This document shows, piece after piece, positions 8,465 through 17,794 of a stretch of 64,000 nt of DNA. The notes below the pieces were generated by a model. The model had not been told where the DNA came from and ran no database searches. It worked only from the letters and a program-made list of their open reading frames with translations. A program made the translations under genes and the position numbers. Source of the stretch: Cryobacterium melibiosiphilum (GTDB taxonomy: Bacteria > Actinomycetota > Actinomycetes > Actinomycetales > Microbacteriaceae); contig NZ_QZVS01000092.1 in assembly GCF_003602235.1 (NCBI RefSeq), positions 62,001-126,000 of the forward strand. The letters are read 5' to 3'. Every line of letters begins with the position of its first letter. The stretch's first letter is position 1.

Positions 8465-9478
8465 ATGCCCGATCCAGCCAACCCGCTCGTCCAGCCCGAA
8501 ACCACCGAACCCCGCCACAGCGATCGCATCACCCTGCGGTTCATGGCCGTGCCGCAGGATGTCACCGCGGCGGGCACCACCGTCGCCGCCGGCAGCGTTC
8601 TCGAGTGGATCGACAAGGCCGGATACGCGTGCGCGGTCGGCTGGGCAGCCTCCTTCTGCGTCACCGCCTACGTCGGCAACGTGCACTTCACCCGCCCGAT
8701 CGAATCCGGCCACCTCGTCGAGGTGCACGCGCGCATCATCCACACCGGACGCACGAGCATGCAGGTGCTCGTCACGGTCGAGACGACGGATGTCCGCGAA
8801 CGCGCCTTCACCCCCGCCACGCACTGCATCCTGGTTTTTGTCGCGATCGACGACGCCGGCAAGCCCCGTGAAGTGCCCACCTGGCAACCGGAAAACGACG
8901 CCGACCGCGCCCTGCAGGCGAATGCCATGGACCGGCTCGAGCCGCGCAAGCGCATCCAGGCGTCCATGCGCGCGCAGGAATATGCCGTCGGCGGCACCGC
9001 CCCGCGCACGGTGTTCCGCTTTCTCGCCGACCCAGCTGACGCCAACTGGGGCGGCAATGCCCACGGTGGAACCGTCATGCGCTGGATCGACGAGGCCGCC
9101 TACGCGTGCGCGGCCAGCTGGAGTTCCGAAGCCGCCGTCGCCGTCTATGCCGGCGGCATCCACTTCTATCGGCCGATCCACATCGGCCACATCGTCGAGG
9201 TCGACGCCCAGATGATCCGCACCGGCGCGCGCAGCATGCACATCAGCGTGCGGGTGCGCTCCGGCAGCCCCCTCACCCCAGACGACCTTCAGCTGACGAC
9301 ACAGTGCATGAGCATCTTCGTGTCGGTCGGCACCGACGGCCGGGCCGAAGCCGTCGCGCCACTGCCCCTGACCACCGAGCAGGACCTGAACCTGGACGCG
9401 CACGCCCGCGAGTTGATGCTGATGCGCGAACCGATGAAGACGATGCCGGTCAACCTTGTGCGGCGGCACCGCCCCTAG
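8465..9478 (+). CDS. acyl-CoA thioesterase with tandem hotdog domains
   Basis: The 337-residue protein carries two similar hotdog domains of about 130 residues. The first has LEWIDKAGYACAVGWA and VHFTRPIESGHLVEVHARI. The second has MRWIDEAAYACAASWS and IHFYRPIHIGHIVEVDAQM, preceded by NWGGNAHGG. This is the double-hotdog arrangement of YciA/ACOT-type acyl-CoA thioesterases, which hydrolyse acyl-CoA to free acid and CoA in the cytoplasm. The first repeat lacks the NxxGxxHGG signature kept by the second, so catalytic sites may not be equivalent. AGGAG at 8454-8458 supports the ATG at 8465. Confidence 0.88.
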   Translation: MPDPANPLVQPETTEPRHSDRITLRFMAVPQDVTAAGTTVAAGSVLEWIDKAGYACAVGWAASFCVTAYVGNVHFTRPIESGHLVEVHARIIHTGRTSMQVLVTVETTDVRERAFTPATHCILVFVAIDDAGKPREVPTWQPENDADRALQANAMDRLEPRKRIQASMRAQEYAVGGTAPRTVFRFLADPADANWGGNAHGGTVMRWIDEAAYACAASWSSEAAVAVYAGGIHFYRPIHIGHIVEVDAQMIRTGARSMHISVRVRSGSPLTPDDLQLTTQCMSIFVSVGTDGRAEAVAPLPLTTEQDLNLDAHARELMLMREPMKTMPVNLVRRHRP

Positions 9479-9487
9479 TCCGCGCGG

Positions 9488-9703
9488 CTAGGCCCGCGCG
9501 TCCGCGCTGGCCTGGTCGGCCTGGTTGGCCTCTTCCGCCTCTTCCGCCTCTTCCGCCTGCACAGCCTGTTCGACCGACGGCGCGGTGAGCACGGGCCGGG
9601 CGCCGAGGGCATGGTGACGGCGCAGCACGAAATCGCGCTTGAGTGCTTCCCAGCGCAGTTCCGATGCCGTGTGCAGGAGCGGGTCGTGCGGTGCGTCGGT
9701 CAT
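9488..9703 (-). CDS. small hypothetical protein with Glu-Ala repeat tail
   Basis: This 71-residue frame begins MTDAPHDPLLHTASELRW and contains a charged helical segment (EALKRDFVLRRHHALG). It ends in an acidic tail encoded by three 9-bp repeats (tcttccgcc on the plus strand at 9531-9557), giving EEAEEAEEA. It is convergent with the thioesterase gene, 9 bases from its stop. No Shine-Dalgarno sequence is obvious. I recognise no family. The residue mix of the first 40 codons looks like protein and not like an antisense shadow, but the gene call is only moderately supported. Confidence 0.5.
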   Translation of the reverse strand: MTDAPHDPLLHTASELRWEALKRDFVLRRHHALGARPVLTAPSVEQAVQAEEAEEAEEANQADQASADARA

Positions 9704-9900
9704 CACGGGTTCTCGCAGTCTCTGGTTCAACAGGCATTCTGTGGCAGCAACGCGGACCCACCCGGTCAGCGCCACAGGTGACCCGCATGCTCCGCCCGAA
9801 GGCAAAAGAACCGCGCTCCTGTATATTACCGCGGGCGCCGCACCGGCAGCTCGGGTTGTCTGACCCCAAACGCCCAAAATCGGTGCGTAAAGTGGACCGA

Positions 9901-12432
9901 ATGCAGCCCTACCCCGCACCCGACGCATCCGTCACCGACCCCGCCCCGAACCTGCGCGGCGGTTTCGTGCGCGTGCGCGGCGCCCGCGAGAACAACCTGC
10001 AGGGCGTCGACGTCGACGTGCCCCGCGATGCGATCGTCGCCTTCACCGGGGTCAGCGGCTCGGGCAAGTCCAGCCTCGCCTTCGGCACCATCTTCGCCGA
10101 GGCCCAGCGCCGGTTCTTCGAATCGGTCGCGCCCTACGCGCGCCGGCTGATCCAACAGGGCCACACCCCGCACGTCGATGAGATCACCGGCCTGCCGCCG
10201 GCGGTCGCCCTGCAGCAGCGCCGCGGCACCCCGAGTTCCCGGTCGAGCGTCGGCACCGTCACCACCCTGTCCAATTCGCTGCGGATGCTGTTCTCCCGCG
10301 CCGGCCTGTACCCGGCGGATTCCGCCGGTCGCCTCGAATCCGACTCGTTCTCACCGAACACCGCCATGGGCGCCTGCCCCGAGTGTCACGGCCTCGGCAT
10401 GGCGCACACCGTAACCGAAGCCTCGCTCGTGCCCGACCCGAGCCTCAGCATCCGCGACGGTGCGATCGAGGCCTGGCCGGGAGCCTGGCAGGGCAAGAAC
10501 CTGCGCGACATCCTGATCGAGCTCGGCTACGACGTCGACACGCCCTGGCAGCGCCTCGATCGGGCGACCCGGGACTGGATCCTCTTCACCGAGGAACAGC
10601 CCGTCGTGCAGGTCACCCCGCAGCGTGACCGCATCGCCAAGCCGTACCAGGGCCGGTTCTGGAGCGCGAAAAGCTATGTGCTGCACACCCTCGCCGACTC
10701 GAAGAGCCAGAGCGTGCGCGCCCGCGTACTGCGCTACGTGGAGACCGGCCCGTGCCCACTGTGCGGCGGCGCGGGCCTGCGCCCGGATGCCCTCGCGGTG
10801 ACGTTCGCCGGCCAGAGCATCGCGCAGTTGAACGCGCTGCCGATGTCGCAGCTGGTCGGGGTGCTCCGCAGCGGCGCCGAGTCGAGCGAGGTCGCCGCCA
10901 CGATCACCGCCGACCTTGGCCGCCGAATCGACGTGCTGCTCGACCTCGGCCTCGGCTATCTGAGCCTGGGCCGGGCCACCCCCACCCTCTCGCCCGGTGA
11001 GATGCAGCGCCTGCGCATCGCGACGCAGCTGCGGTCGGGCCTGTTCGGCGTGATCTACGTGCTCGACGAGCCCTCGGCCGGGCTGCACCCCGCCGACGCC
11101 GAGCCGTTGCTCGTGGTACTCGAGCAGCTGAAGCTCTCGGGCAATTCGGTCTTCGTCGTGGAGCACAACATGCAGGTCGTGGCGCAGGCGGACTGGGTCA
11201 TCGACGTGGGCCCACGCGCCGGCGAGGGCGGCGGGGTCGTGCTCTACAGCGGTCCGACCGCCGGGCTGGCCGACGTGCCCGAGTCCGTCACCCGCGACTA
11301 CCTGTTTCCGGCCGCTGCCCCGGCGAGCGTCACCGTCGCCCACACCCTGCGGCAGCCCCACGCCTGGCTCACCCTGCACGGCATCACCCGGCACAACCTG
11401 CGCGCCCTCGACGCCGAATTCCCGCTCGGCGTGCTGACCGCGGTCACCGGCGTCTCCGGTTCGGGCAAGTCCACGCTGGTCAGCCAGGTGCTCGCCGAGG
11501 CCGTCGGCGAACGCCTGCACCCTGGAGCAGACGCCACGCCCGACGACGCCGACACCACCGACGACACCGGCGACACCGAAGGCACTGAGGCCCGCGTCGA
11601 ACCCGACGAGGGTGTCACCGTCGAGCGCATCGACGGCCTCGACGCCGTCGATCGGTTGGTGCGGGTCGACCAGAAGCCGATCGGCCGCACCCCGCGGTCC
11701 AACCTCGCCACCTACACCGGTCTCTTCGACGCCGTGCGGGTCGCGTTCGCCGCGACCGACGCCGCGAAGAGCCGCGGGTTCGGCGCCGGCCGGTTCTCGT
11801 TCAACGTCGTCGGCGGCCGCTGCCCGACCTGCCTCGGCGAAGGCTCAGTCGCCGTCGGGCTGCTGTTTTTGCCCGGCAGCTACGCGCCCTGCCCCGACTG
11901 CCTCGGATCCCGCTACAACCCCGAAACCCTCGAGGTGACCTACCGCGGCAAGACCATCGCCGAGGTGCTCGGCCTCACGGTGGACGCCGCCGCCGACTTT
12001 CTCGGGGATGTCGCATCCGCTGCCCGCAGCCTGGCCACCCTGCGCGAGGTAGGCCTCGGCTACCTGCGGCTCGGCCAGCCCGCCACCGAACTCTCCGGCG
12101 GCGAGGCGCAGCGCATCAAGCTCGCGACCGAGCTGCAGCGCGCCCGCCGCGGCCACACGCTCTACCTGCTCGACGAGCCGACGACCGGGCTGCACCCGGC
12201 CGACGTGGAGCTACTGCTCGCGCAGCTGAACCGGCTCGTCGACGCCGGCAACACGGTCGTCGTCGTCGAGCACGACATGCGGGTGGTCGCCGCCGCCGAC
12301 TGGGTGATCGACCTTGGGCCCTCCGGTGGCGATGCCGGTGGCCGCATCCAGGTCGCCGGCACCCCCGCGCACGTCGCCGCCCACCCCACGAGCGCCACCG
12401 CCCCCTACCTGAGCGCGGCCCTGCACCCGTAA
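9901..12432 (+). CDS. UvrA-like ABC ATPase (UvrA2/drug-resistance type)
   Basis: This 843-residue protein contains two ABC modules with UvrA organisation. It has a Walker A GVSGSGKS at 50-57 and a second at about 517, and signatures LSPGEMQ (about 364, with Pro replacing Gly) and LSGGEAQ (about 731). Walker B regions read [11 protein letters not shown] and [12 protein letters not shown] CxxC-type zinc site (CPTCLGEG, with CPDCLG about 24 residues later) sits in the second half. It is about 100 residues shorter than housekeeping UvrA and appears to lack the UvrB-binding insertion after the first Walker A, as in UvrA2 proteins linked to drug tolerance. The ATG at 9901 has no strong ribosome site. 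Its 3' end is antisense to the EamA frame. Confidence 0.85.
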   Translation: MQPYPAPDASVTDPAPNLRGGFVRVRGARENNLQGVDVDVPRDAIVAFTGVSGSGKSSLAFGTIFAEAQRRFFESVAPYARRLIQQGHTPHVDEITGLPPAVALQQRRGTPSSRSSVGTVTTLSNSLRMLFSRAGLYPADSAGRLESDSFSPNTAMGACPECHGLGMAHTVTEASLVPDPSLSIRDGAIEAWPGAWQGKNLRDILIELGYDVDTPWQRLDRATRDWILFTEEQPVVQVTPQRDRIAKPYQGRFWSAKSYVLHTLADSKSQSVRARVLRYVETGPCPLCGGAGLRPDALAVTFAGQSIAQLNALPMSQLVGVLRSGAESSEVAATITADLGRRIDVLLDLGLGYLSLGRATPTLSPGEMQRLRIATQLRSGLFGVIYVLDEPSAGLHPADAEPLLVVLEQLKLSGNSVFVVEHNMQVVAQADWVIDVGPRAGEGGGVVLYSGPTAGLADVPESVTRDYLFPAAAPASVTVAHTLRQPHAWLTLHGITRHNLRALDAEFPLGVLTAVTGVSGSGKSTLVSQVLAEAVGERLHPGADATPDDADTTDDTGDTEGTEARVEPDEGVTVERIDGLDAVDRLVRVDQKPIGRTPRSNLATYTGLFDAVRVAFAATDAAKSRGFGAGRFSFNVVGGRCPTCLGEGSVAVGLLFLPGSYAPCPDCLGSRYNPETLEVTYRGKTIAEVLGLTVDAAADFLGDVASAARSLATLREVGLGYLRLGQPATELSGGEAQRIKLATELQRARRGHTLYLLDEPTTGLHPADVELLLAQLNRLVDAGNTVVVVEHDMRVVAAADWVIDLGPSGGDAGGRIQVAGTPAHVAAHPTSATAPYLSAALHP

Positions 12433-13296
12433 CTGCCGGCGACGGATGCTCATCGTCGCGACCCCGAGGATGACCACGGCCCCGCCGACCAGTTCACTCA
12501 GATACGGCAGTTCCCCCAGCCAGACGAACGCGATCAGCACGGCGACCGGCGGCACCAGGTACAGCAGTGACGTCGCCGCCGCAACGGGCAGCCGGGCCGC
12601 AGCGAAGCCCCACAGCACGAAGCCGAGAGCGGAGGGCAGCAGCCCCAGGTACACGGCCGCGCCCCAGGCGGATGCGTTCGCCGCCAGCAGGTCGGCCCAC
12701 GCGAACGGCAGGCACGGCAGCAACATGACCGAGCCGGCGATCATGCCGTAGGTGGCGACCTCAAGGCTCGAATAGCGCTTCAGCAGGGGTTTGGTCAGCG
12801 GATGGTAGACACCCTGCACGACCATCGCCGCCACCAGGATCCACACCGCGGCCGACAGGGTGAACCCCGACCGCGCCAGGGACACCATCACGACGCCGGT
12901 GAGGGCGATCGCGCTGCCGACGATCTTCAGCGCGGTCAGTCGTTCGCCGAACACGCCGGCCGCGATGGCCACGCTCACGAGCGGCGCCGCCGCCACGATG
13001 ATGCTCGCCGTGCCGGCCGGCACGTAGAACTCGCCCCAGTTCAGCAGCACCTGGTAGGCGGCCATGCCGAAAAAGCCGCAGGCGAGGATGAGCGGCACGT
13101 CCCGCCGGGCGGGCAGGCGCACCGTCATGAGCGGCGCGAGCACGAGCAGGGCGACGGCCGCGATGCCGAGCCGAGCGAGGGACAGGCCGAGCACCCCGAG
13201 CTCGGGGGCGGCCACCCGAATGGCGGGGAACGCGCTCGCCCAGAGCACCACCACGCCGAGGCCGGCCAGGACAACAGAGGTGCGGGAGGAGGTCAT
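12211..13296 (-). CDS. EamA/DMT-family exporter with antisense-overlapping tail
   Basis: Residues 1-285 form ten hydrophobic helices in two EamA repeats ([14 protein letters not shown] near the start, then [17 protein letters not shown] opening the second half). This is typical of drug/metabolite transporters that export amino acids or metabolites. The natural end would be expected near SIRRRQ at about 12433. However, the frame has no stop there and continues 74 codons, Gly-rich and Asp-rich, into the UvrA-like gene on the other strand, stopping at 12211. That tail is probably a lost stop codon. The ATG at 13296 gives the usual N-terminus; an in-frame ATG at 13332 is possible. It is divergent from a LysR gene, which likely regulates it. 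Confidence 0.82.
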   Translation of the reverse strand: MTSSRTSVVLAGLGVVVLWASAFPAIRVAAPELGVLGLSLARLGIAAVALLVLAPLMTVRLPARRDVPLILACGFFGMAAYQVLLNWGEFYVPAGTASIIVAAAPLVSVAIAAGVFGERLTALKIVGSAIALTGVVMVSLARSGFTLSAAVWILVAAMVVQGVYHPLTKPLLKRYSSLEVATYGMIAGSVMLLPCLPFAWADLLAANASAWGAAVYLGLLPSALGFVLWGFAAARLPVAAATSLLYLVPPVAVLIAFVWLGELPYLSELVGGAVVILGVATMSIRRRQLRVQGRAQVGGGGARGVGGDVRGGAGDLDAATGIATGGPKVDHPVGGGDHPHVVLDDDDRVAGVDEPVQLREQ

Positions 13297-13359
13297 GCAC
13301 CCAGTGTGCCGAACCCAAGAGCAAACATCCATTTACTTTTACTGCCACTTCACCTAAGG

Positions 13360-14406
13360 ATGGTTGATGTGTTAGATGTCAGAAAACTTCGCATGCTCGC
13401 CGCGCTCGACCGCCTCGGCACGATCGCCGCCGTCGCGGTCGAGCTGCACCTCACCGCGCCCGGAGTGTCGATGCAGCTCGCCACTCTCGAGCGTGACGTG
13501 GGACTCACGCTCACCGAACGCCACGGCCGCACGCTCGCCCTCACCCCCGCCGGTCGACTGCTGGCCCGGCACGGCCGCGACCTCGTCGACCGCCTGTCGC
13601 TCGCTGAGATGGAGGTCGCCGCCCTGCGCGGGGGTACAGCCGGCACCTACCGTGTCGCGGCCTTCCCCTCGATCGCCCGCACGATCGTCGCCGATACCTG
13701 GCGAACCCTGCTGGAGCGGCCCGAACTCGGCCTGAGCATGGAACTGCTCGAGCTCGAGCCTCAGGACGCCCTGCCGGCCCTCGCCGCCGGCAGCGTAGAA
13801 CTCGCGCTCACCCACGCCTACTCGAATATGCCACAAACGGCATTCACGGGATATGTGGCCGTTCCGCTGGCCACCGAGCCGGTCTGGCTCGCTGTGCGAG
13901 CCGACGACCCGGCCGCCCCCACGCCCGCCGGCACCGGCCCGGTGCCGGCCGACCTGCGCGACTTCGCCCGCCACCCCTGGATCATCCCGCACCGCAGCTG
14001 GGCCTGCCACGAGATGGTGCAACGGGCCTGCGGCCTGGCCGGATTCGCTCCCCGAGCGGTCGCCGAGGCGACCGATTTCGCGGTCTCGCTGGCCCTGGTC
14101 GCGGCCGGCGTAGGAGTGGCCCTCGTGCCGCACTTCGCGGTCGCACGCGTGCCCGCGGGCGTGACGCTGCATCCGCTTCGAATGCCCATCGTGCGCCACG
14201 ACTACCTGGTCACCCGGGAATCGACCTATGCCGATCCCGGAATACAACGACTTCAGGCTCTGTTCGCCCAGTCGGTTGCCCGCATCGCCCCCGATTGTTC
14301 ACCCGTTATCGGGAATAATCAGGCCGGCGTGGGCGCTGTGGCTCAGAGTGCAGATCGTGATCCACACCGTGGGCCGGCGGCACCACCAACCACATCAATG
14401 CCGTAG
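13360..14406 (+). CDS. LysR-family transcriptional regulator
   Basis: The 348-residue protein has an N-terminal winged helix-turn-helix. MLAALDRLGTIAAVAVELHL and SMQLATLERDVGLTLTERHGR lead into LALTPAGRLLARHG. A periplasmic-binding-like effector domain follows (residues 95-300), including SVELALTHAYSN and a final VAAGVGVALVPHFAV. It begins with ATG at 13360, directly after taagg. The last 45 residues are polar and may be dispensable. It lies divergent from the EamA exporter and directly upstream of the MFS exporter, 12 bases before that gene's likely ribosome-facing start. It may therefore control either or both; the effector is unknown. Confidence 0.87.
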   Translation: MVDVLDVRKLRMLAALDRLGTIAAVAVELHLTAPGVSMQLATLERDVGLTLTERHGRTLALTPAGRLLARHGRDLVDRLSLAEMEVAALRGGTAGTYRVAAFPSIARTIVADTWRTLLERPELGLSMELLELEPQDALPALAAGSVELALTHAYSNMPQTAFTGYVAVPLATEPVWLAVRADDPAAPTPAGTGPVPADLRDFARHPWIIPHRSWACHEMVQRACGLAGFAPRAVAEATDFAVSLALVAAGVGVALVPHFAVARVPAGVTLHPLRMPIVRHDYLVTRESTYADPGIQRLQALFAQSVARIAPDCSPVIGNNQAGVGAVAQSADRDPHRGPAAPPTTSMP

Positions 14407-14454
14407 CAAGGAACCACCATCACCGAATCCACACTCACCGGTCCCCAGCCGACC

Positions 14455-15918
14455 GTGACGAATGCCCGGGCCGTGCAGACCCCGGCCGACGCCTACAACG
14501 AGCACACCGACCCGAAGCACGACGCCCGCAACCAGCTGGTCATTCGGCTGTTGCTCGTCTCCGCGTTCGTGGTCATCCTCAACGAAACGATCATGGGTGT
14601 CGCGCTGCCACACCTCATGACCGACCTCAGCATCACGGCGACCGCCGCGCAGTGGTTGACCACGGCGTTCATGCTCACCATGGCCGTCGTCATCCCGATC
14701 ACCGGATTCCTGCTGCAGCGCTTCAACACCCGCCCGGTCTTCATGGCCGCGATGGCCCTGTTCAGCGCCGGCACCCTGATCGCCGCGATCGCGCCGGGCT
14801 TCGAGGTGCTGCTGGTCGGCCGCATCGTGCAGGCCACGGGAACCGCGATCATGATGCCGCTGCTCATGACGACCGTCATGACGCTGGTACCCGCATCCTC
14901 TCGCGGTAAGACCATGGGCAACATTTCCATCGTCATCTCCGTCGCCCCCGCCATCGGCCCGACCATCTCCGGAATCATCCTGAGCGTGCTCGACTGGCGC
15001 TGGATGTTCATCCTCGTGCTGCCAATCGCCCTCGGCGCGCTGGCCCTCGGCGCCGCACGCATCAAGAACGTCTCCACTCCGCGGGCCGTTCCGCTCGACG
15101 TGTTCTCGGTCGTGCTGTCGGCCTTCGGTTTCGGTGGCTTCGTCTACGGCCTCAGCAACCTCTCGTCAAGCTCGGCCGGCTGGCTGCCCCTCGGCGTCGG
15201 GGTCGTGGCCCTCGCCGGGTTTGTGCTGCGCCAGCTGTTCCTGCAGCGCACCGACCGGGCCCTGCTCGATCTGCGCACCTTCACGTCCCGCACCTTCACC
15301 ACCGTGGTGCTCATGCTCAGCGTGAGCATGATGGCGCTGTTCGGAACCATCATCCTGCTGCCGATCTACATGCAGACCGTGCTCGGCCTCGATGCCCTCG
15401 CCACCGGCCTGCTGCTGCTGCCCGGCGGCCTGACCATGGGCATCCTGGCGCCGTTCGTGGGTCGTATCTTCGACCGCTTCGGCCCCACCGTGCTGCTGGT
15501 TCCCGGCACCATCGTGGTCAGCGCCGCGCTCTGGTCGATGACACTGATGACCGAGCGCACCGAACCCTGGATGCTGCTGATCGCGCACGTCGCGATGAGC
15601 GCCGGCCTCGCGTTCATCTTCACCCCGCTGTTCACCTCGGGCCTCGGCTCGCTGCGTCCGTCGTTGTACTCGCACGGCAGCGCCGTGGTCGGTACCGTGC
15701 AGCAGCTGGCCGGAGCAATCGGAACGGCCCTGTTCATCGCGGTCATGAGCGCCCAGATCGCGACGCTCACGGCCGAGGGAATCTCGGAGGTGTCGGCGAC
15801 GGCATCCGGTGTGCACGCCGCTTTTGTGGTCGGCGCGTGCATCTCGCTGCTCGCGATTCCCGCCGCGTTCCTGGTGCGGCGCCCGGTGGAGTCGCCCGAG
15901 AGCGCGTACGCGCACTAG
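14455..15918 (+). CDS. MFS drug exporter, DHA2/EmrB-QacA type
   Basis: The 487-residue protein has about 14 membrane helices. It carries the DHA2 features NETIMGVALPHLMTDL in helix 1, WLTTAFMLTMAVVIP in helix 2, the motif A-like loop RFNTRPVF, and a motif C-like APAIGPTISGII in helix 5. Such proteins expel drugs or small molecules using the proton gradient. The GTG at 14455 has no ribosome site. A good AAGGA at 14408-14412 instead sits 6 bases before an in-frame ATC at 14419, which would add 12 residues. This suggests that a former ATG mutated or that AUC is used. It lies just downstream of the LysR gene and may be cotranscribed with it. Confidence 0.88.
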   Translation: MTNARAVQTPADAYNEHTDPKHDARNQLVIRLLLVSAFVVILNETIMGVALPHLMTDLSITATAAQWLTTAFMLTMAVVIPITGFLLQRFNTRPVFMAAMALFSAGTLIAAIAPGFEVLLVGRIVQATGTAIMMPLLMTTVMTLVPASSRGKTMGNISIVISVAPAIGPTISGIILSVLDWRWMFILVLPIALGALALGAARIKNVSTPRAVPLDVFSVVLSAFGFGGFVYGLSNLSSSSAGWLPLGVGVVALAGFVLRQLFLQRTDRALLDLRTFTSRTFTTVVLMLSVSMMALFGTIILLPIYMQTVLGLDALATGLLLLPGGLTMGILAPFVGRIFDRFGPTVLLVPGTIVVSAALWSMTLMTERTEPWMLLIAHVAMSAGLAFIFTPLFTSGLGSLRPSLYSHGSAVVGTVQQLAGAIGTALFIAVMSAQIATLTAEGISEVSATASGVHAAFVVGACISLLAIPAAFLVRRPVESPESAYAH

Positions 15919-15931
15919 CCCTTCGCTGCAG

Positions 15932-15965
15932 AAACGCACCCTCGCCGGTTGGTGGGGGTGCGTTT
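15932..15965. terminator. bidirectional hairpin terminator
   Basis: AAACGCACCC at 15932-15941 pairs with GGGTGCGTTT at 15956-15965. The A/T ends make it usable in both directions, between the convergent MFS gene and the zinc-ribbon protein gene. Confidence 0.7.
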
Positions 15966-15991
15966 GTGCATTCTCTGGTCGGTAGCTCGGG

Positions 15992-16624
15992 CTACGTCGT
16001 GAGGCCGGGGTGCTCGGCCGGCAGGCCGTGTCGTTGCCCGCTGCGGGCGAGGCGCAGGTTCTTGCTCTCCCAGTCCTCGAGCGCCTGGCGGAGCGGTTCG
16101 AGGGCTGCCAGTTCGGCGCAGCGCACACTCGATTTTCCACAGACGCAGAGCTGCGGATGCTCCGGGTCGACCCGGTGCAGCGCGTTCAGCCGCCAAATCA
16201 CCGCCATGGCCCAGTCCACCTGCTTGCCGGCGAGCTGACCCTTGCGCTCGGCGCGTTTGATCAGGTCGTTCTCGAGCAGCGCCCGCACCCCGCCCACAGC
16301 GGTGTGGTCGAAGTTGCCGGTGACGACCTTGCCGAGCTGGGCGACCTGTTCGGCCAGGCCCGCGATCTCGGTGTCCTTACCGCCGATCACGGCGACCGAA
16401 GCGGCGGCGAAATCGGTGTTGGCCTCCTGTTCCTCGGCGAAGCGGGCTGCCCACGCGGTGACGTGCTCACGGTCGCGGCGTTCGGATTTCTCCGAGCCGA
16501 TGTGGCGCACGCACTGCGGGCAGACGACCTGGTCGGTGGTCGAGGTGAAGGTGAACGGTTGCGCGCTCAGGCAACACAGGCACTGGGCCTGAATGTCCTG
16601 GTGCAGCGGATAGCTGTGGGTCAA
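15992..16624 (-). CDS. hypothetical cysteine-motif protein
   Basis: This 210-residue protein begins with a probable zinc ribbon, with CLCC near residue 15 and CPQC near 35. A charged, partly coiled-coil middle follows (RRDREHVTAWAARFAEEQEA, then a helical stretch around IAGLAEQVAQLGKVV). Later, near 160, is a CVCGKS motif. I do not recognise a family. The start is a TTG at 16624 with AGGGA about 8 bases upstream. It sits alone between two terminator-bounded neighbours. The cysteine layout suggests metal binding and possibly nucleic-acid contact, but that is an inference. Confidence 0.65.
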   Translation of the reverse strand: MTHSYPLHQDIQAQCLCCLSAQPFTFTSTTDQVVCPQCVRHIGSEKSERRDREHVTAWAARFAEEQEANTDFAAASVAVIGGKDTEIAGLAEQVAQLGKVVTGNFDHTAVGGVRALLENDLIKRAERKGQLAGKQVDWAMAVIWRLNALHRVDPEHPQLCVCGKSSVRCAELAALEPLRQALEDWESKNLRLARSGQRHGLPAEHPGLTT

Positions 16625-16697
16625 CGGTCGAATCCCTGGGTCTGAATGTCGCGGTGCCTACGACCCTACGCGAGTCAGGCCCGACCCGAGCCAGGCC

Positions 16698-17708
16698 CTA
16701 CGCGACGGGCCGAACGCGGCGCTGCAACGACGGCTGCGTGCGAAACTGGCCGGCCAGCACGAGCGACATGATGACGGCGGCCATCATGATCCAGGCCACC
16801 CAGCCGAGCGGACCCACGGCGACCGGGTCGGCGACCGAGTCGACGGCGATGACCAGGCCCAGAAAACCGGCCGTCGCGTTGAAGGCACCGTGGGCGAACA
16901 CGGCGGGCCAGATCGATCCGGTGCGCAGGCGCAGCCAGCCGAGCAGCACGCCGTAGAAGACGCAGCCGCCGACCATCATGGCGACCCCGAGCAGGTTGGG
17001 CTGGGCGAAGTTGTAGCCGAGCAGGATGAGCGGGCTGTGCCACAGGCCCCAGAGCAGGCCGGTGAGCAGCAGCGCGGGCCAGGTTCCGAGCGGGAGCAGG
17101 CTCGGCAGCAGCCAGCCGCGCCAACCGATCTCCTCACCGAGGGCGAAGATGCCGTTGAACAGTGCGGCCAGCGGAATCAGCAGCAGCTGCAGCAGAACGA
17201 CCGTGCCCACGGGTATGGGTACTCCGCCCGGGCTCGCGGCTTCGAGCACCGCGGCAAAGCCCGAGAAGGTGACCACGTCGAGCTCGACCAGTCCGAGACC
17301 GGCGGCGAGGAATACCCCGGCCACGACGAGCAGGCCGCTGCCGAAGATTCCGGCGACGATCATCCAGATGGTGCGCTTGGCCGGCCGCAGTGGCCACAGC
17401 CCGAGGTACTGGCTGCTCGGTCGCGGCCGGGGCTTCTGTACGAAGAACACAACCACGAGGGTTGCCAGCAGCGGGGTGAACATGATCGCGGGCAGCAGCA
17501 GTCCGGCCAGCGGATGGCTCAGCCCGTCTCCCGAGAGCCACAGCGGCAACGCGACCAGCCAGGCAAGACCACAGGCCAGCAGGGCGAAGGTGATCACGGC
17601 CGGCCACGGCACTCGACCCAGCACCAGGCCGTCGGCCGCGGGCGACGTGCCCGCGGCACTCTCCGCTTCCGTGTTGGAACGATCGTCGGATGCAGTTCTG
17701 TGGCTCAT
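16698..17708 (-). CDS. CPBP-family intramembrane protease
   Basis: The 336-residue membrane protein has the CPBP/Abi signature. It shows EEIGWRGWLLPSLLP (paired glutamates and arginine), WGLWHSPLILLGYNF (histidine), and a distal HGAFNATAGF. These residues build the metal-dependent glutamyl protease site within membrane helices, as in Rce1-like enzymes. Bacterial members process or protect against peptides and support envelope functions. An acidic, Ser/Thr-rich N-terminal tail of about 30 residues precedes the first helix. The ATG at 17708 follows GGGGGAG. The gene starts 86 bases after the ABC permease stop and is transcribed the same way, but a short gap and own ribosome site allow a separate unit. 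Confidence 0.85.
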   Translation of the reverse strand: MSHRTASDDRSNTEAESAAGTSPAADGLVLGRVPWPAVITFALLACGLAWLVALPLWLSGDGLSHPLAGLLLPAIMFTPLLATLVVVFFVQKPRPRPSSQYLGLWPLRPAKRTIWMIVAGIFGSGLLVVAGVFLAAGLGLVELDVVTFSGFAAVLEAASPGGVPIPVGTVVLLQLLLIPLAALFNGIFALGEEIGWRGWLLPSLLPLGTWPALLLTGLLWGLWHSPLILLGYNFAQPNLLGVAMMVGGCVFYGVLLGWLRLRTGSIWPAVFAHGAFNATAGFLGLVIAVDSVADPVAVGPLGWVAWIMMAAVIMSLVLAGQFRTQPSLQRRVRPVA

Positions 17709-17794
17709 GGTGCTCTCCCCCGAGTGTGGCGTGGCTTTTAAGCCTAGCGGGCACATCCGTTAAAGAAAACCGTACGCCTTGATTCTGGGCCGGG

